Origin: Streptacidiphilus anmyonensis
Lineage (GTDB): Bacteria; Actinomycetota; Actinomycetes; Streptomycetales; Streptomycetaceae
Length of the DNA stretch: 43,203 nucleotides
Direction: 5' to 3'
Assembly (NCBI RefSeq): GCF_000787855.1
Contig: NZ_BBPQ01000011.1
Span: 127,171 to 170,373, forward strand
Translations under genes and position numbers: made by a program
The notes under the pieces: generated by a model
The model's database searches: none
What the model was told of the DNA's origin: nothing
Seen by the model: the letters and a program-made list of their open reading frames with translations, nothing else
In this document: positions 35,385 to 43,203 of the stretch, piece by piece
Numbering within the stretch: position 1 is the stretch's first letter
Layout: every line of letters begins with the position of its first letter

Positions 35385-35429
35385 AACGGGCCGGTACCCA
35401 GCCCTTGGGAGGCTTGGTACCGGCCCGTT
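35385..35429 (-). terminator. rplKA terminator
   Basis: A perfect 14-bp stem (AACGGGCCGGTACC at 35385-35398 with 35416-35429), extended by AGCC/GGCT inside, lies 34 nt after the rplA stop. It separates rplK-rplA from the lipoprotein gene. Confidence 0.8.
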
Positions 35430-35462
35430 ACAGACCTACGGTCCTACGGCGATCCGGGGGGA

Positions 35463-36185
35463 TCAGACCGCCGCGGGGTCCTCCTCGACGAGGAGGTTGC
35501 GGGTGCGGTTCGGGTCCACCTGGATGCCCGGGCCCATCGTGGTGCTGACAGCGACCTTCTTGATGTAGCGGCCCTTGGCGGCGGACGGCTTGGCCCGGAG
35601 GACCTCCTCGAGCGCCGCGGCGTAGTTCTCGACCAGCTTCTCGGTGTCGAACGAGGTCTTGCCGATGATCAGGTGCAGGTTCGAGTGCTTGTCGACGCGG
35701 AACTCGATCTTGCCGCCCTTGATCTCGGTGACGGCCTTCGCCACGTCGACGGTGACGGTGCCGGTCTTCGGGTTCGGCATCAGACCACGGGGACCGAGCA
35801 CGCGGCCGAGGCGGCCGACCTTGCCCATGAGGTCCGGGGTGGCGACGACGGCGTCGAAGTCCAGGCGACCCTTGGCGACCTCGTCGATCAGCTCGTCGGC
35901 GCCGACGATGTCGGCGCCCGCAGCCTCCGCGGCCGCGGCACGGTCACCGGTCGCGAAGACCAGGACCCGGGCGGTCTTGCCGGTGCCGTGCGGGAGGTTC
36001 ACGGTGCTGCGGACCATCTGGTCGGCCTTGCGCGGGTCGACACCCAGGCGCATGGCGACCTCGACGGTCGAGTCGAACTTGGTGGTGGAGGTCTCCTTGG
36101 CGAGGCGGATGGCCTCGAGGGGGGCGTACAGACGCTCGCGGTCGACCTTGGCGGCCGCGGCAGTCAGAGCCTTGCTGCGCTTCAC
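35463..36185 (-). CDS. rplA: 50S ribosomal protein L1
   Basis: L1 forms the mobile stalk at the E site and in many bacteria represses rplKA translation. The 240-residue product starts at GTG 36185 with AGGAG 5 nt upstream. It has [35 protein letters not shown] and the signature [20 protein letters not shown]. An inverted repeat CGTGGT/ACCACG (36219-36253) lies in the 97-nt gap after rplK and could be a control site. Confidence 0.98.
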   Translation of the reverse strand: MKRSKALTAAAAKVDRERLYAPLEAIRLAKETSTTKFDSTVEVAMRLGVDPRKADQMVRSTVNLPHGTGKTARVLVFATGDRAAAAEAAGADIVGADELIDEVAKGRLDFDAVVATPDLMGKVGRLGRVLGPRGLMPNPKTGTVTVDVAKAVTEIKGGKIEFRVDKHSNLHLIIGKTSFDTEKLVENYAAALEEVLRAKPSAAKGRYIKKVAVSTTMGPGIQVDPNRTRNLLVEEDPAAV

Positions 36186-36282
36186 TGCTGCTCCTACTGA
36201 GTTTCTTTGGCGTGGAGTCGTGGTTGCTGCGGACCGCGCCCGGCCCTACCACGGAAAAGCTCTATCGAGCCTGAGCCGGAGC

Positions 36283-36717
36283 TCAGCCCTCGACGGTGAT
36301 GCCCATCGAACGAGCGGTACCGGCGATGATGCGCTCGGCCATCTCGATGTCGTTCGCGTTCAGGTCGGGCATCTTGGTCGTGGCGATCTCGCGGACCTGG
36401 GCAGCCGTGATCTTGGCAACCTTGGTCTTGTGCGGCTCGCCGGAGCCCTTCTCCACGCCCGCGGCCTTCAGGATGAGGCGAGCGGCCGGCGGAGTCTTGG
36501 TGATGAAGGTGAAGGAACGGTCCTCGTAGACCGTGATCTCCACCGGCACGACCATGCCACGCTGCGACTCGGTCGCGGCGTTGTAGGCCTTGCAGAACTC
36601 CATGATGTTGACGCCGTGCTGACCCAGGGCCGGGCCGACGGGCGGCGCGGGGTTGGCCGCACCGGCGTTGATCTGGAGCTTGATAAGCCCCGTGACCTTC
36701 TTCTTCTTGGGAGGCAT
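36283..36717 (-). CDS. rplK: 50S ribosomal protein L11
   Basis: L11 binds the GTPase-associated centre of 23S rRNA and is the partner site for thiostrepton-type antibiotics. The 144-residue protein has the Lys-rich start [16 protein letters not shown], the proline-containing N-terminal domain ([20 protein letters not shown]) and the C-terminal domain with [14 protein letters not shown]. It is the first gene of rplKA; a -10-like TATTCT lies at 36835-36840. Confidence 0.98.
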
Positions 36718-36834
36718 GCTCTCTCCGGGTCCTTACGAGAGGTGTTCCCGACCGGCACGCGACAGCGCACCGGCGGGGCCTTGGATGATCGTGCGGCGCC
36801 GGGCACACGGCCGACAGCGCACACACATCGAACC

Positions 36835-36840
36835 AGAATA
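36835..36840 (-). promoter_or_regulatory. Candidate -10 box for rplKA
   Basis: The minus strand reads TATTCT, matching TANNNT, with no good -35 (TTCGGG at 18 nt). It would give a leader of about 110 nt that contains a direct repeat CGACAGCGCAC (36760-36770 and 36812-36822). Confidence 0.35.
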
Positions 36841-36869
36841 GCCCGAGACCCCCACCGCCCCGAAATCGC

Positions 36870-38147
36870 TTACCGGCCCAGCAGCCGTGCCACCCCCTCG
36901 GCCAGCCCGCCGATCGCGCGCGCCGCGCCCTCCAGCCCCGCCCGCACGGGCGGCGCCAGCAGCGCGTCCCCGAGCGGGCCGCCGTCCGACTCGACCACGG
37001 GGATGCCCTCCGGCGCCTGGAGCCGGTAGTGCTCGGGCTGCTGCGGCGCGGGGCCGAGGTCGTGCAGTTCGAGGTACTCGTTCGCCAGGACCAGGCCGGT
37101 CTCGGCGTCCACCACCACCGTGGACCCGCCGATCGTGAGCCGCAGGGCCCGCCGCCCCTTCCAGTCCACCACGTCCCGGACGGCCAACGGCTCGCGCAGC
37201 ACGGCGCGGGGGCGGCGCAACGGGCCGAGGAAGAAGTGGGGCGGGCCGGGGTCGACGACCAGCCGGTCCGGCATCAGCCGGTAGTGGCGCTCCCCGTCGA
37301 ACGCCTCGGCGAGCGCCGCGGCGGGACCGGAGGTCCGGGTGAAGTCGAGCCGGAAGCGGCGGTCGTCCGGGAGCGCGAAGCGGCCGTCGGCGAACTGGCT
37401 GCGCCAGGCGCCGGCGAGGCCCGCAGGCCGGGCCAGGGCCAGCAGCCGGACCACCTCCTCGACCGACGGCGGGGTCTCGTCGAGCGGCACGGGCTCGCTC
37501 CGCGTGAACTCCTCCGGCGTCAGATCCGGTCCGGCGCCGCCCCGCAGGAGCCGGCGCAGGCTCGGGTCGAACGCCATCCGCGCGAGCGTGAGCACGCCGG
37601 TGCGGACCGCCGCGCCCACCTGGTCAGCCCCCATCGAGGACGGAAGGGACGCCTCCGGCCCCGCGCCCGGCGGCGGTGACGGCGGTTCCGGCCGGGCGGC
37701 CTCCGCGCCGACGGCCCGCACGGCGACGGTCCGCACCGGCCGCCCGTCGTGGATCTCGACGAGCCGGAGCAGCAGCCCTGTCCCGGCGTCCACCAGCAGC
37801 TCGATCCTGTCGAGGAAGTGCTCCCGTCCGACGGGCATCGGCGTCTCGGGAACGGCCGTGACACGCATCGCGGGGCGGCCCAGCGCCTCGGCGGGTTCGC
37901 CGATCTCCCACCGGAAGTCGCCGAAGAGCCACTGCGGGTCGCGCACCACGACGTCCGGATCGCCCGCCTCCGTCGCGAACCCGCCGACGGCGAGCCCGTG
38001 GGTCAGGCGCCGCAGCCCGTCCGCGGCGTGGGCGCGGAGCGCGGCCTCGGCGTCCCGGTCGTGCTCGATGTCCAGCTCGACCGTCGGCCGCTGCGGCGCG
38101 TGCACCGCGCGGTACAGCAGAACGGCGAGATCACCCTCGTCCATCAC
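36870..38147 (-). CDS. Hypothetical protein with internal duplication (LolA/RseB-like modules?)
   Basis: I do not recognise a named family. The 425-residue product has no signal peptide and no membrane segment. Two regions look related: about 68-134, ending IELLVDAGTGLLLRLVEIHD, and about 293-363, ending VVVDAETGLVLANEYLELHD. Each is a beta-rich module with the D-x-x-T-G-L turn seen in LolA/RseB/LppX-type half barrels, so a tandem of such modules is a reasonable inference. A Pro-rich linker (PEPPSPPPGAGPEA, 153-166) lies between. Start is GTG 38147 or ATG 38144, both behind GGAGG. It lies between nusG and rplK, genes that are adjacent in S. coelicolor. Confidence 0.65.
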   Translation of the reverse strand: MMDEGDLAVLLYRAVHAPQRPTVELDIEHDRDAEAALRAHAADGLRRLTHGLAVGGFATEAGDPDVVVRDPQWLFGDFRWEIGEPAEALGRPAMRVTAVPETPMPVGREHFLDRIELLVDAGTGLLLRLVEIHDGRPVRTVAVRAVGAEAARPEPPSPPPGAGPEASLPSSMGADQVGAAVRTGVLTLARMAFDPSLRRLLRGGAGPDLTPEEFTRSEPVPLDETPPSVEEVVRLLALARPAGLAGAWRSQFADGRFALPDDRRFRLDFTRTSGPAAALAEAFDGERHYRLMPDRLVVDPGPPHFFLGPLRRPRAVLREPLAVRDVVDWKGRRALRLTIGGSTVVVDAETGLVLANEYLELHDLGPAPQQPEHYRLQAPEGIPVVESDGGPLGDALLAPPVRAGLEGAARAIGGLAEGVARLLGR

Positions 38148-38161
38148 GACCCCCTCCGGAG

Positions 38162-38204
38162 ACGACGAAACCCCGCGTCCATCATGGGCGCGGGGTTTCG
38201 TCGT
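38162..38204 (-). terminator. nusG terminator/attenuator hairpin
   Basis: A perfect 16-bp stem (38162-38177 with 38189-38204) with an 11-nt loop lies 10 nt after the nusG stop. On the minus strand it runs directly into CTCCGGAGGGGG, the ribosome binding site of the next gene. It may end nusG transcription, or sheathe the next gene's start on read-through RNA. Confidence 0.7.
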
Positions 38205-38214
38205 TGTCAGGGGA

Positions 38215-39012
38215 TCAGTCGTTCTTGGCGATCTGGTCGAAGGAGAGCTCGACCGGGGTCTCCCGACCGAAGATCTCGACGAGGCCCTTGACCTTCTTCG
38301 AGTCCGGGTTGATCTCGTTGATCGTGGCCTGGAGCGTGGCGAAGGGGCCGTCGGTGACGGTGACCGAGTCGCCGACCTCGAAGTCCAGGACCTGGACCTC
38401 GGCGGGACGGACCGGGCTCGGCTTGCCGGCCTCCTTGGCGGCGGCGCGCTCGACGTCCGGGGCCAGCATCTTGACGACCTCGTCCAGCGTCAGCGGGTAC
38501 GGGTCGTAGGCGTTGCCGACGAAGCCGGTGACGCCGGGGGTGTTGCGGACGACGCCCCAGGACTCGTTGGTGAGGTCCATGCGCACCAGGACGTAGCCGG
38601 GGAGCTTGTTCTGGCGGATGGTCTTCCGGTCGCCGTTCTTGATCTGGACGACCTCTTCCTGCGGCACCTCGGCCTGGTAGATGTAGTCCTCGACGTTCAG
38701 CGAGACGGCGCGCTGCTCCAGGTTGGCCTTCACCCGGTTCTCGTAACCGGCGTAGGTGTGGATGACGTACCACTCACCCGGAGCGGTCCGCAGCTCCTCG
38801 CGGAAGGCGGCCACGGGGTCGATCTCCACGCCGTCGTCCTCGGTGACGGCGGAGTCGGACTCCTCGAAAGCCTCCGTGGCCTCGGACTCGTCGGCGCTGA
38901 CCACGGTCACGGCCTCTTCCTCCGCGGAGCGGCCGGCCGTTTCCTCGGCAGCCTCGACCTCGTCGACGTCCGCGCCGCTGTCGACGATCTCCTCGAAGTG
39001 GGACTCAGACAC
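38215..39012 (-). CDS. nusG: Transcription termination/antitermination factor NusG
   Basis: NusG binds RNA polymerase and, through S10, the ribosome, and affects pausing and Rho-dependent termination. I prefer GTG 39012 ([20 protein letters not shown]; 265 residues), where family similarity begins and a GGAAGAAG site is near; GTG 39054 would add 14 residues but has no ribosome binding site. An acidic N-terminal extension of about 80 residues precedes the NGN domain ([20 protein letters not shown]), and the KOW domain follows ([20 protein letters not shown]). The acidic extension is typical of Streptomyces NusG. Confidence 0.95.
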   Translation of the reverse strand: MSESHFEEIVDSGADVDEVEAAEETAGRSAEEEAVTVVSADESEATEAFEESDSAVTEDDGVEIDPVAAFREELRTAPGEWYVIHTYAGYENRVKANLEQRAVSLNVEDYIYQAEVPQEEVVQIKNGDRKTIRQNKLPGYVLVRMDLTNESWGVVRNTPGVTGFVGNAYDPYPLTLDEVVKMLAPDVERAAAKEAGKPSPVRPAEVQVLDFEVGDSVTVTDGPFATLQATINEINPDSKKVKGLVEIFGRETPVELSFDQIAKND

Positions 39013-39117
39013 GTTGGCTGCTTCTTCCTGCTTGTTGCGATCGGTGGATTCCACGATACCGAAGCAACCGTAGCGGAGCGCCCGGACAACGGGACGAACC
39101 GCTCCAGAGGTGGAGGA

Positions 39118-39450
39118 TCAGCCGAAGACGATCTGCGCGAGCTTCACGAAGCCGGTGTCGAGACCGTAGACCAGAGCCATGATCACCAGCACGAAGACGA
39201 TGACGACCGTCGTGTAGGAGGTCAGGTCCGAGCGCGACGGCCAGACGACCTTGCGCAGCTCGGTGATGATCTGACGGTAGAAGAGCGCGGTGCGCGCGAA
39301 GATGTTCGGGCCCTTGTCGCGCTTGCGACCGCCCTTGCCATCCGAGTCGCCGGCCTTGCGGGCACGCTTCCGGTCGCGGCGGGAGAGATCCTCACCACCG
39401 GCGGAGTTGCCGCTCTCAGGTGTGGCGGTGGAGCCTACGGTCTCCGTCAC
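39118..39450 (-). CDS. secE: Preprotein translocase subunit SecE
   Basis: SecE clamps SecY in the translocon. The 110-residue product starts at GTG 39450 behind GAGGG. It has a charged cytosolic N-terminus (LSRRDRKRARKAGDSDGKGG), the conserved amphipathic segment YRQIITELRKVVWPSRSDLT and a single membrane helix (TTVVIVFVLVIMALVYGLDT), as in other actinobacterial SecE proteins. It precedes nusG, the standard pair. Confidence 0.96.
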   Translation of the reverse strand: MTETVGSTATPESGNSAGGEDLSRRDRKRARKAGDSDGKGGRKRDKGPNIFARTALFYRQIITELRKVVWPSRSDLTSYTTVVIVFVLVIMALVYGLDTGFVKLAQIVFG

Positions 39451-39561
39451 TAGTCCCTCACCTGATATCCGGGTACCTGTAGGGGCTCCCGCGTGTCACG
39501 GGGCCCCTGATTGCACTGCTGACGGTACCGCCTGTCCGAGGTTTCCGACAGAGCGGAACAG

Positions 39562-39634
39562 CAGGGCCAGAGGGACTTGAACCCCCAACCGCCGGTTTTG
39601 GAGACCGGTGCTCTACCAATTGAGCTATAGCCCT
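39562..39634 (-). tRNA. tRNA-Trp (anticodon CCA)
   Basis: The minus-strand sequence folds into a full cloverleaf of 73 nt: acceptor stem AGGGCTA with TGGCCCT, D arm with GCTCAATTGGTAGAGC, anticodon stem CCGGT/ACCGG with loop CTCCAAA giving anticodon CCA, and T arm with TTCAAGT. The discriminator is G73 and the 3' CCA is not encoded. It precedes secE, the usual actinobacterial order. Confidence 0.96.
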
Positions 39635-39663
39635 TTGAGCCCGTGGTGCGGACTCGCAGTCCC

Positions 39664-39669
39664 AACCTA
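39664..39669 (-). promoter_or_regulatory. Candidate -10 box for tRNA-Trp-secE
   Basis: The minus strand reads TAGGTT (TANNNT) about 30 nt before the tRNA 5' end. No good -35 is present. The 224-bp gap to the divergent aspC shows nothing else that I can support. Confidence 0.3.
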
Positions 39670-39858
39670 CAGCATCGCGACCACCGCAGAGGTCTGCGGC
39701 CTGGCGTGCCGTCGGAAGGCTTCCAACGAGGGTTGAGTGTAGGGGGTGGAGGGCCCGCACGTCGAATGGGTTCCGCCCGAGGACCGCAGCTCGGACCCGT
39801 TCGGGTCGCATTCCGGAATGCCGCGACCGGGCCATGAGGCTTCTGCGAGCATGCCGAT

Positions 39859-41103
39859 ATGAGCGCTGCCTCCCCCACCCCTGACGCATCAATCCGTCCC
39901 GCCGACCGCCGGGTCTCGGCCCGGGTCGGCGCCATCGCGGAGTCCGCGACGCTGGCCGTCGACGCCAAGGCCAAGGCCCTGAAGGCCGCCGGGCGTCCGG
40001 TGATCGGCTTCGGCGCGGGCGAGCCGGACTTCCCGACGCCGGACTACATCGTCGAGGAGGCCGTGGCCGCCTGCCGCGACCCGAAGAACCACCGCTACAC
40101 CCCCGCCGGCGGCCTGCCCGAGCTCAAGGCCGCCATCGCCGCCAAGACGCTGCGCGACTCCGGCTGGGCCGTGGACGCCTCGCAGGTCCTCGTCACCAAC
40201 GGCGGCAAGCAGGCCATCTACGAGGCCTTCGCCGCGATCCTGGATCCGGGCGACGAGGTGATCGTCCCGGCTCCGTACTGGACCACCTACCCCGAGTCGA
40301 TCGCGCTCGCGGGCGGCGTGGCGGTCGAGGTCGTGGCCGACGAGACCACCGGCTACAAGGTCTCCGTCGAGCAGTTGGAGGCCGCGCGCACCGAGAACAC
40401 CAAGGTGCTCCTCTTCGTCTCCCCCTCCAACCCGACGGGCGCGGTCTACACGCGCGCCGAGGTCGAGGCGGTCGGCCGCTGGGCGGCGGAGCACGGGCTG
40501 TGGGTGCTGACGGACGAGATCTACGAGCACCTGGTCTACGGGGACGCCGAGTTCGTCTCGCTGCCGGTCGCCGTGCCGGAGCTGGCCGACAAGTGCATCG
40601 TCGTCAACGGCGTGGCCAAGACCTACGCGATGACGGGCTGGCGCGTGGGGTGGGTCATCGGCCCGCAGGACGTCGTCAAGGCGGCGACCAACCTCCAGTC
40701 GCACGCCACCTCCAACGTCAGCAACGTCGCCCAGCGCGCGGCGCTGGCGGCCGTCGCCGGGGACCTCTCCGCGGTCGACGAGATGAAGGTCGCCTTCGAC
40801 CGCCGTCGGCGCACCATCGTCTCGATGCTGAACGAGATCCCGGGCGTGCTCTGCCCCGAGCCCGAGGGCGCCTTCTACGCGTACCCGTCCGTGAAGGCGC
40901 TGCTGGGCAAGGAGATCCGGGGCAGGCGTCCGGCCACCTCGGCGGAGCTCGCGTCGCTGATCCTGGACGAGGCCGAGGTCGCGGTCGTCCCGGGTGAGGC
41001 CTTCGGCACCCCCGGCTACCTGCGGCTCAGCTACGCGCTCGGCGACGACGACCTCGTCGAGGGCGTCAGCCGGATCCAGAAGCTCTTGAGCGAGGCGCAG
41101 TAA
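39859..41103 (+). CDS. aspC: Aspartate aminotransferase, class I (PLP-dependent)
   Basis: This cytosolic enzyme transfers the amino group between aspartate and 2-oxoglutarate. The 414-residue protein belongs to the Ib-type class I aminotransferases: [69 protein letters not shown] (Asn191), [16 protein letters not shown] (Asp219, Tyr222), and the PLP lysine Lys254 in [17 protein letters not shown]. Substrate is inferred from the family; prephenate or other keto acids are possible. It is divergent from tRNA-Trp-secE. Confidence 0.9.
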   Translation: MSAASPTPDASIRPADRRVSARVGAIAESATLAVDAKAKALKAAGRPVIGFGAGEPDFPTPDYIVEEAVAACRDPKNHRYTPAGGLPELKAAIAAKTLRDSGWAVDASQVLVTNGGKQAIYEAFAAILDPGDEVIVPAPYWTTYPESIALAGGVAVEVVADETTGYKVSVEQLEAARTENTKVLLFVSPSNPTGAVYTRAEVEAVGRWAAEHGLWVLTDEIYEHLVYGDAEFVSLPVAVPELADKCIVVNGVAKTYAMTGWRVGWVIGPQDVVKAATNLQSHATSNVSNVAQRAALAAVAGDLSAVDEMKVAFDRRRRTIVSMLNEIPGVLCPEPEGAFYAYPSVKALLGKEIRGRRPATSAELASLILDEAEVAVVPGEAFGTPGYLRLSYALGDDDLVEGVSRIQKLLSEAQ

Positions 41104-41122
41104 TCGCACGAGGCGCGGAAAG

Positions 41123-41149
41123 GGGCGCGGGACAGTCCGTCTCGCGCCC
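41123..41149 (+). terminator. aspC terminator
   Basis: An 11-bp stem with one G-U pair (41123-41133 with 41139-41149) and an AGTCC loop begins 19 nt after the aspC stop, before add on the same strand. No T-run follows. It suggests that add has its own promoter. Confidence 0.6.
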
Positions 41150-41162
41150 ATCCGGGCCCCGC

Positions 41163-41168
41163 TAGGAT
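41163..41168 (+). promoter_or_regulatory. Candidate -10 box for add (possibly leaderless)
   Basis: TAGGAT matches TANNNT and ends 6 nt before the A of the add ATG (41175), so transcription may start at the start codon itself. The same stretch also holds AGGA 7 nt before the ATG, which could be a ribosome binding site. The -35 region is weak. Confidence 0.4.
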
Positions 41169-41174
41169 CTGTGG

Positions 41175-42242
41175 ATGGAACAGGTACTAGCCCCGTCCCG
41201 TCCATCGACGCTGCCTTCCGCGCCCCGTGATGTCCGGCTGCTGCCGAAGGCCCACCTGCACCTGCACTTCACCGGCTCCATGCGCCCCGCGACGCTGCTG
41301 GAGCTCGCCGACAAGCACGGCATCCGGCTGCCGGAGGCGCTCGTCAGCGCCGAGCCGCCGAAGCTCCGGGCCACCGACGAGCGCGGCTGGTTCCGCTTCC
41401 AGCGCCTGTACGACGCCGCACGGAACTGCCTGCGGGACGAGGACGACATCCGGCGGCTGGTCCTGGAGGCCGCCGAGGACGAGCGGGCCGACGGCTCCGG
41501 GTGGCTGGAGATCCAGGTCGACCCCACCTCCTACGCCCCGCGGCTCGGCGGCCTGATCCCGGCCCTGGAGCTGGTGCTGGACGCCGTGGACGACGCCTCG
41601 CGCCGGACCGGCGTGGGCATCCGGGTGCTGGTGGCCGCGAACCGCATGAAGCACCCGCTCGACGCCCGCACCCTCGCCCGCCTCGCGGTGCGTTACGCGG
41701 ACCAGGGCGTCGTCGGCTTCGGGCTGTCCAACGACGAACGCCGGGGCATGGCGCGGGACTTCGACCGCGCGTTCCGGATCGCCACCGAGGCCGGGCTGCT
41801 GGCCGCGCCGCACGGAGGCGAGCTCGCGGGCCCGTCGAGCGTCCGGTCGTGCCTGGACGACCTCGGCGCGCGCCGTGTCGGACACGGCGTACGGGCCGCC
41901 GAGAGCCCGGAGTTGATGCGTCGCCTGGCGCAGGAGCAGATCACCTGCGAGGTGTGCCCGGCGTCCAACGTCGCGCTCGGCGTCTACGAGCGCCCCGAGG
42001 ACGTGCCGCTGCGGAGGCTCTTCGAGGCGGGCGTGCCGCTCGCGCTGGGCGCGGACGACCCGCTGCTGTTCGGCTCGCGGCTGGCCGCGCAGTACGAGTC
42101 GGCGCGGCAGCACCACGGCTTCACGGACGAGGAGTTGGCCGAGCTGGCCCGCCAGGGCGTGCGCGGCTCGCTCGCCCCGGAGCCGGTCCGCGCCCGACTG
42201 CTGTCGGGCATCGACGCCTGGCTGGCGCAGCCCGCAGAGTAG
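41175..42242 (+). CDS. add: Adenosine deaminase family protein
   Basis: It should deaminate adenosine (or a related purine) to inosine in purine salvage. The 355-residue TIM-barrel protein has the metal ligands His29 and His31 (KAHLHLHFTGS), His213 with catalytic Glu216 (PHGGE), His237 (RVGHGV), and Asp294/Asp295 (LGADDPLLF), plus CPASNVALG at 261-269. Usual motifs are LHVHLDG, HAGE and SSDDP; here HLHFTGS, HGGE and GADDP differ, as in several actinobacterial homologues that may prefer other substrates. Exact substrate is therefore not certain. Confidence 0.85.
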   Translation: MEQVLAPSRPSTLPSAPRDVRLLPKAHLHLHFTGSMRPATLLELADKHGIRLPEALVSAEPPKLRATDERGWFRFQRLYDAARNCLRDEDDIRRLVLEAAEDERADGSGWLEIQVDPTSYAPRLGGLIPALELVLDAVDDASRRTGVGIRVLVAANRMKHPLDARTLARLAVRYADQGVVGFGLSNDERRGMARDFDRAFRIATEAGLLAAPHGGELAGPSSVRSCLDDLGARRVGHGVRAAESPELMRRLAQEQITCEVCPASNVALGVYERPEDVPLRRLFEAGVPLALGADDPLLFGSRLAAQYESARQHHGFTDEELAELARQGVRGSLAPEPVRARLLSGIDAWLAQPAE

Positions 42243-42246
42243 GGCC

Positions 42247-42273
42247 GCGCAGCCGGGTAGGGGCGAGCTGCGC
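42247..42273. terminator. Dyad between convergent add and murB
   Basis: GCGCAGC (42247-42253) and GCTGCGC (42267-42273) form a 7-bp perfect dyad with a 13-nt loop in the 30-bp gap between two convergent genes. No T-run is present, so it is a modest terminator candidate for both. Confidence 0.4.
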
Positions 42274-43203
42274 TACAGCTCGACGCCCACCATGACGGGC
42301 TCGTTCACCAGCGTCACGCCGAACGCCTCGGCGACGCCGCCCTGGACCTCGCGGGCCAGGGCCAGCAGGTCGGCGGCGGTCGCGGCGCCGCGGTTGGTGA
42401 GGGCGAGGGTGTGCTTGCCCGAGAGGCGGGCCGGGCCGGCGCCGTAGCCCTTGGTGAAACCGGCCTTGTCGATCAGCCAGGCTGCCGAGGTTTTCACCAG
42501 GCCCTCCCCGGCCGGGTAGGCGGGCGGCTGGGCGTCCGGGCCGAGCCGCTCGGTCACACGCGCCAGGAACGCGGCGTGCTCGGCCTCGGTGAGGATCGGG
42601 TTGGTGAAGAACGATCCCGCCGACCAGGTGTCGTGGTCCTCCGGGTCGAGGACCATGCCCTTGCCGGAGCGGAGCTTCAGCACCGTCTCCCGGGCCGCGC
42701 ACAGGTCCGCGCGCTCCCCCGGGGCGACGCCGAGGGCGCGGGCCGCCTCGGCGTACCGGACGGGGCTGGACGCACCGTCCTCGTCGCTGAGCCGGAAGGT
42801 GACGCGCAGCACCACGTACCGGTCGGGCTCGGCCTTGAAGCGGCTGTGGCGGTAGGCGAAGCCGCAGTCCGCGGCCGGGACGGTCACCGTCTCCCCCGCG
42901 CGGCGGTCGTAGGCGACGACCTCGGTGATCGTGTCGGCGACCTCCTGGCCGTAGGCTCCGACGTTCTGCACCGGGGTGGCCCCGGCCGAGCCGGGGATGC
43001 CGGCCAGGAACTCGATGCCGGCGAGCCCGTGGTCGAGCACGGCGCGGTCGACGACCTGCGACCAGACCTCGCCGGCGGCGACGGTGAGCCGGGTGCCGTC
43101 GAGGGCGAAGCCCTCGGTGGCGACGCGCAGGACGGTGCCGGCGAAGCCGGCGTCGCCGATCACCAGGTTGCTGCCGCCGCCGAGCACCAGCAGCGGCTCG
43201 CCC
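42273..43203 (-). CDS. murB: UDP-N-acetylenolpyruvoylglucosamine reductase (partial, N-terminus missing)
   Basis: MurB reduces UDP-GlcNAc-enolpyruvate to UDP-MurNAc with NADPH and FAD, the second committed step of peptidoglycan precursor synthesis. The gene enters from beyond the right edge; about 310 residues are visible. Motifs are LGGGSNLVIGDAGFAG, LAGIPGSAGATPVQNVGAYG (FAD binding), YRHSRFK, KLRSGKGMVLDPEDHDTWSA then GSFFTNPIL (with the catalytic Ser), and AAWLIDKAGFTKGYG, ending VMVGVEL. The sequence looks like the type I enzyme. The same neighbour order murB-add-aspC-tRNA-Trp-secE is known in Streptomyces. Confidence 0.95.
   Translation of the reverse strand, partial: GEPLLVLGGGSNLVIGDAGFAGTVLRVATEGFALDGTRLTVAAGEVWSQVVDRAVLDHGLAGIEFLAGIPGSAGATPVQNVGAYGQEVADTITEVVAYDRRAGETVTVPAADCGFAYRHSRFKAEPDRYVVLRVTFRLSDEDGASSPVRYAEAARALGVAPGERADLCAARETVLKLRSGKGMVLDPEDHDTWSAGSFFTNPILTEAEHAAFLARVTERLGPDAQPPAYPAGEGLVKTSAAWLIDKAGFTKGYGAGPARLSGKHTLALTNRGAATAADLLALAREVQGGVAEAFGVTLVNEPVMVGVEL

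Noticed and set aside
39450-39974. Minus-strand frame crossing the tRNA-Trp gene
   Set aside because: It contains the familiar spurious translation of a tRNA (IGRAPVSKTGG-like text). The cloverleaf explains the sequence.

Overview
The window is high-GC actinobacterial DNA, most likely from a member of the Streptomycetaceae (Streptomyces, Kitasatospora or Streptacidiphilus type). Pointers are the many GTG and TTG starts, the order secE-nusG-(x)-rplK-rplA-(lipoprotein)-rplJ-rplL-rpoB-rpoC followed by DUF2786, DUF2637 and DUF1707 genes and then rpsL-rpsG-fusA-tuf, NusG with a long acidic N-terminal extension, a 1299-residue RpoC read from a GTG start, and RpoB read from a TTG start. I did not assign a species. 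Almost all genes lie on the minus strand, so transcription runs from high to low coordinates.

Layout from right to left: a partial murB (minus) converges on add and aspC (plus). tRNA-Trp(CCA), secE and nusG follow on the minus strand. Then comes a 425-residue gene of unknown function, rplK-rplA, an LppX/LprG-like lipoprotein gene, an L10 leader with rplJ-rplL, a strong attenuator hairpin, a separate rpoB promoter, and rpoB-rpoC. A block of three actinobacterial genes (DUF2786 plus strand; DUF2637 and DUF1707 minus strand) separates rpoC from the str operon rpsL-rpsG-fusA-tuf. A tuf terminator and a leader of about 350 nt lead into the S10 and spc operons (rpsJ to rplO), which are tightly packed with several one-base stop/start overlaps (TGATG or TAATG). 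A glycosyltransferase-like membrane protein gene on the plus strand interrupts the spc gene order between rplO and secY. After it the minus strand resumes with secY-adk-map, then infA-rpmJ-rpsM-rpsK and the first codons of rpoA.

Together the region encodes most of the ribosomal proteins, three of the translation and transcription factors (EF-Tu, EF-G, IF-1), the RNA polymerase large subunits, NusG, the SecY/SecE translocon, methionine aminopeptidase and adenylate kinase: a housekeeping growth block rather than an accessory island. The most interesting extras are a 28-nt leader element shared almost identically by the rpsJ and rpsL operons (60-75 nt upstream of each start), two non-ribosomal genes inside otherwise conserved r-protein blocks, a 14-nt perfect palindrome sitting in the spacer of a candidate promoter for the lipoprotein gene, and a series of long perfect terminator hairpins that divide the region into transcription units. 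I found no CRISPR array, insertion sequence, phage gene or attachment site.
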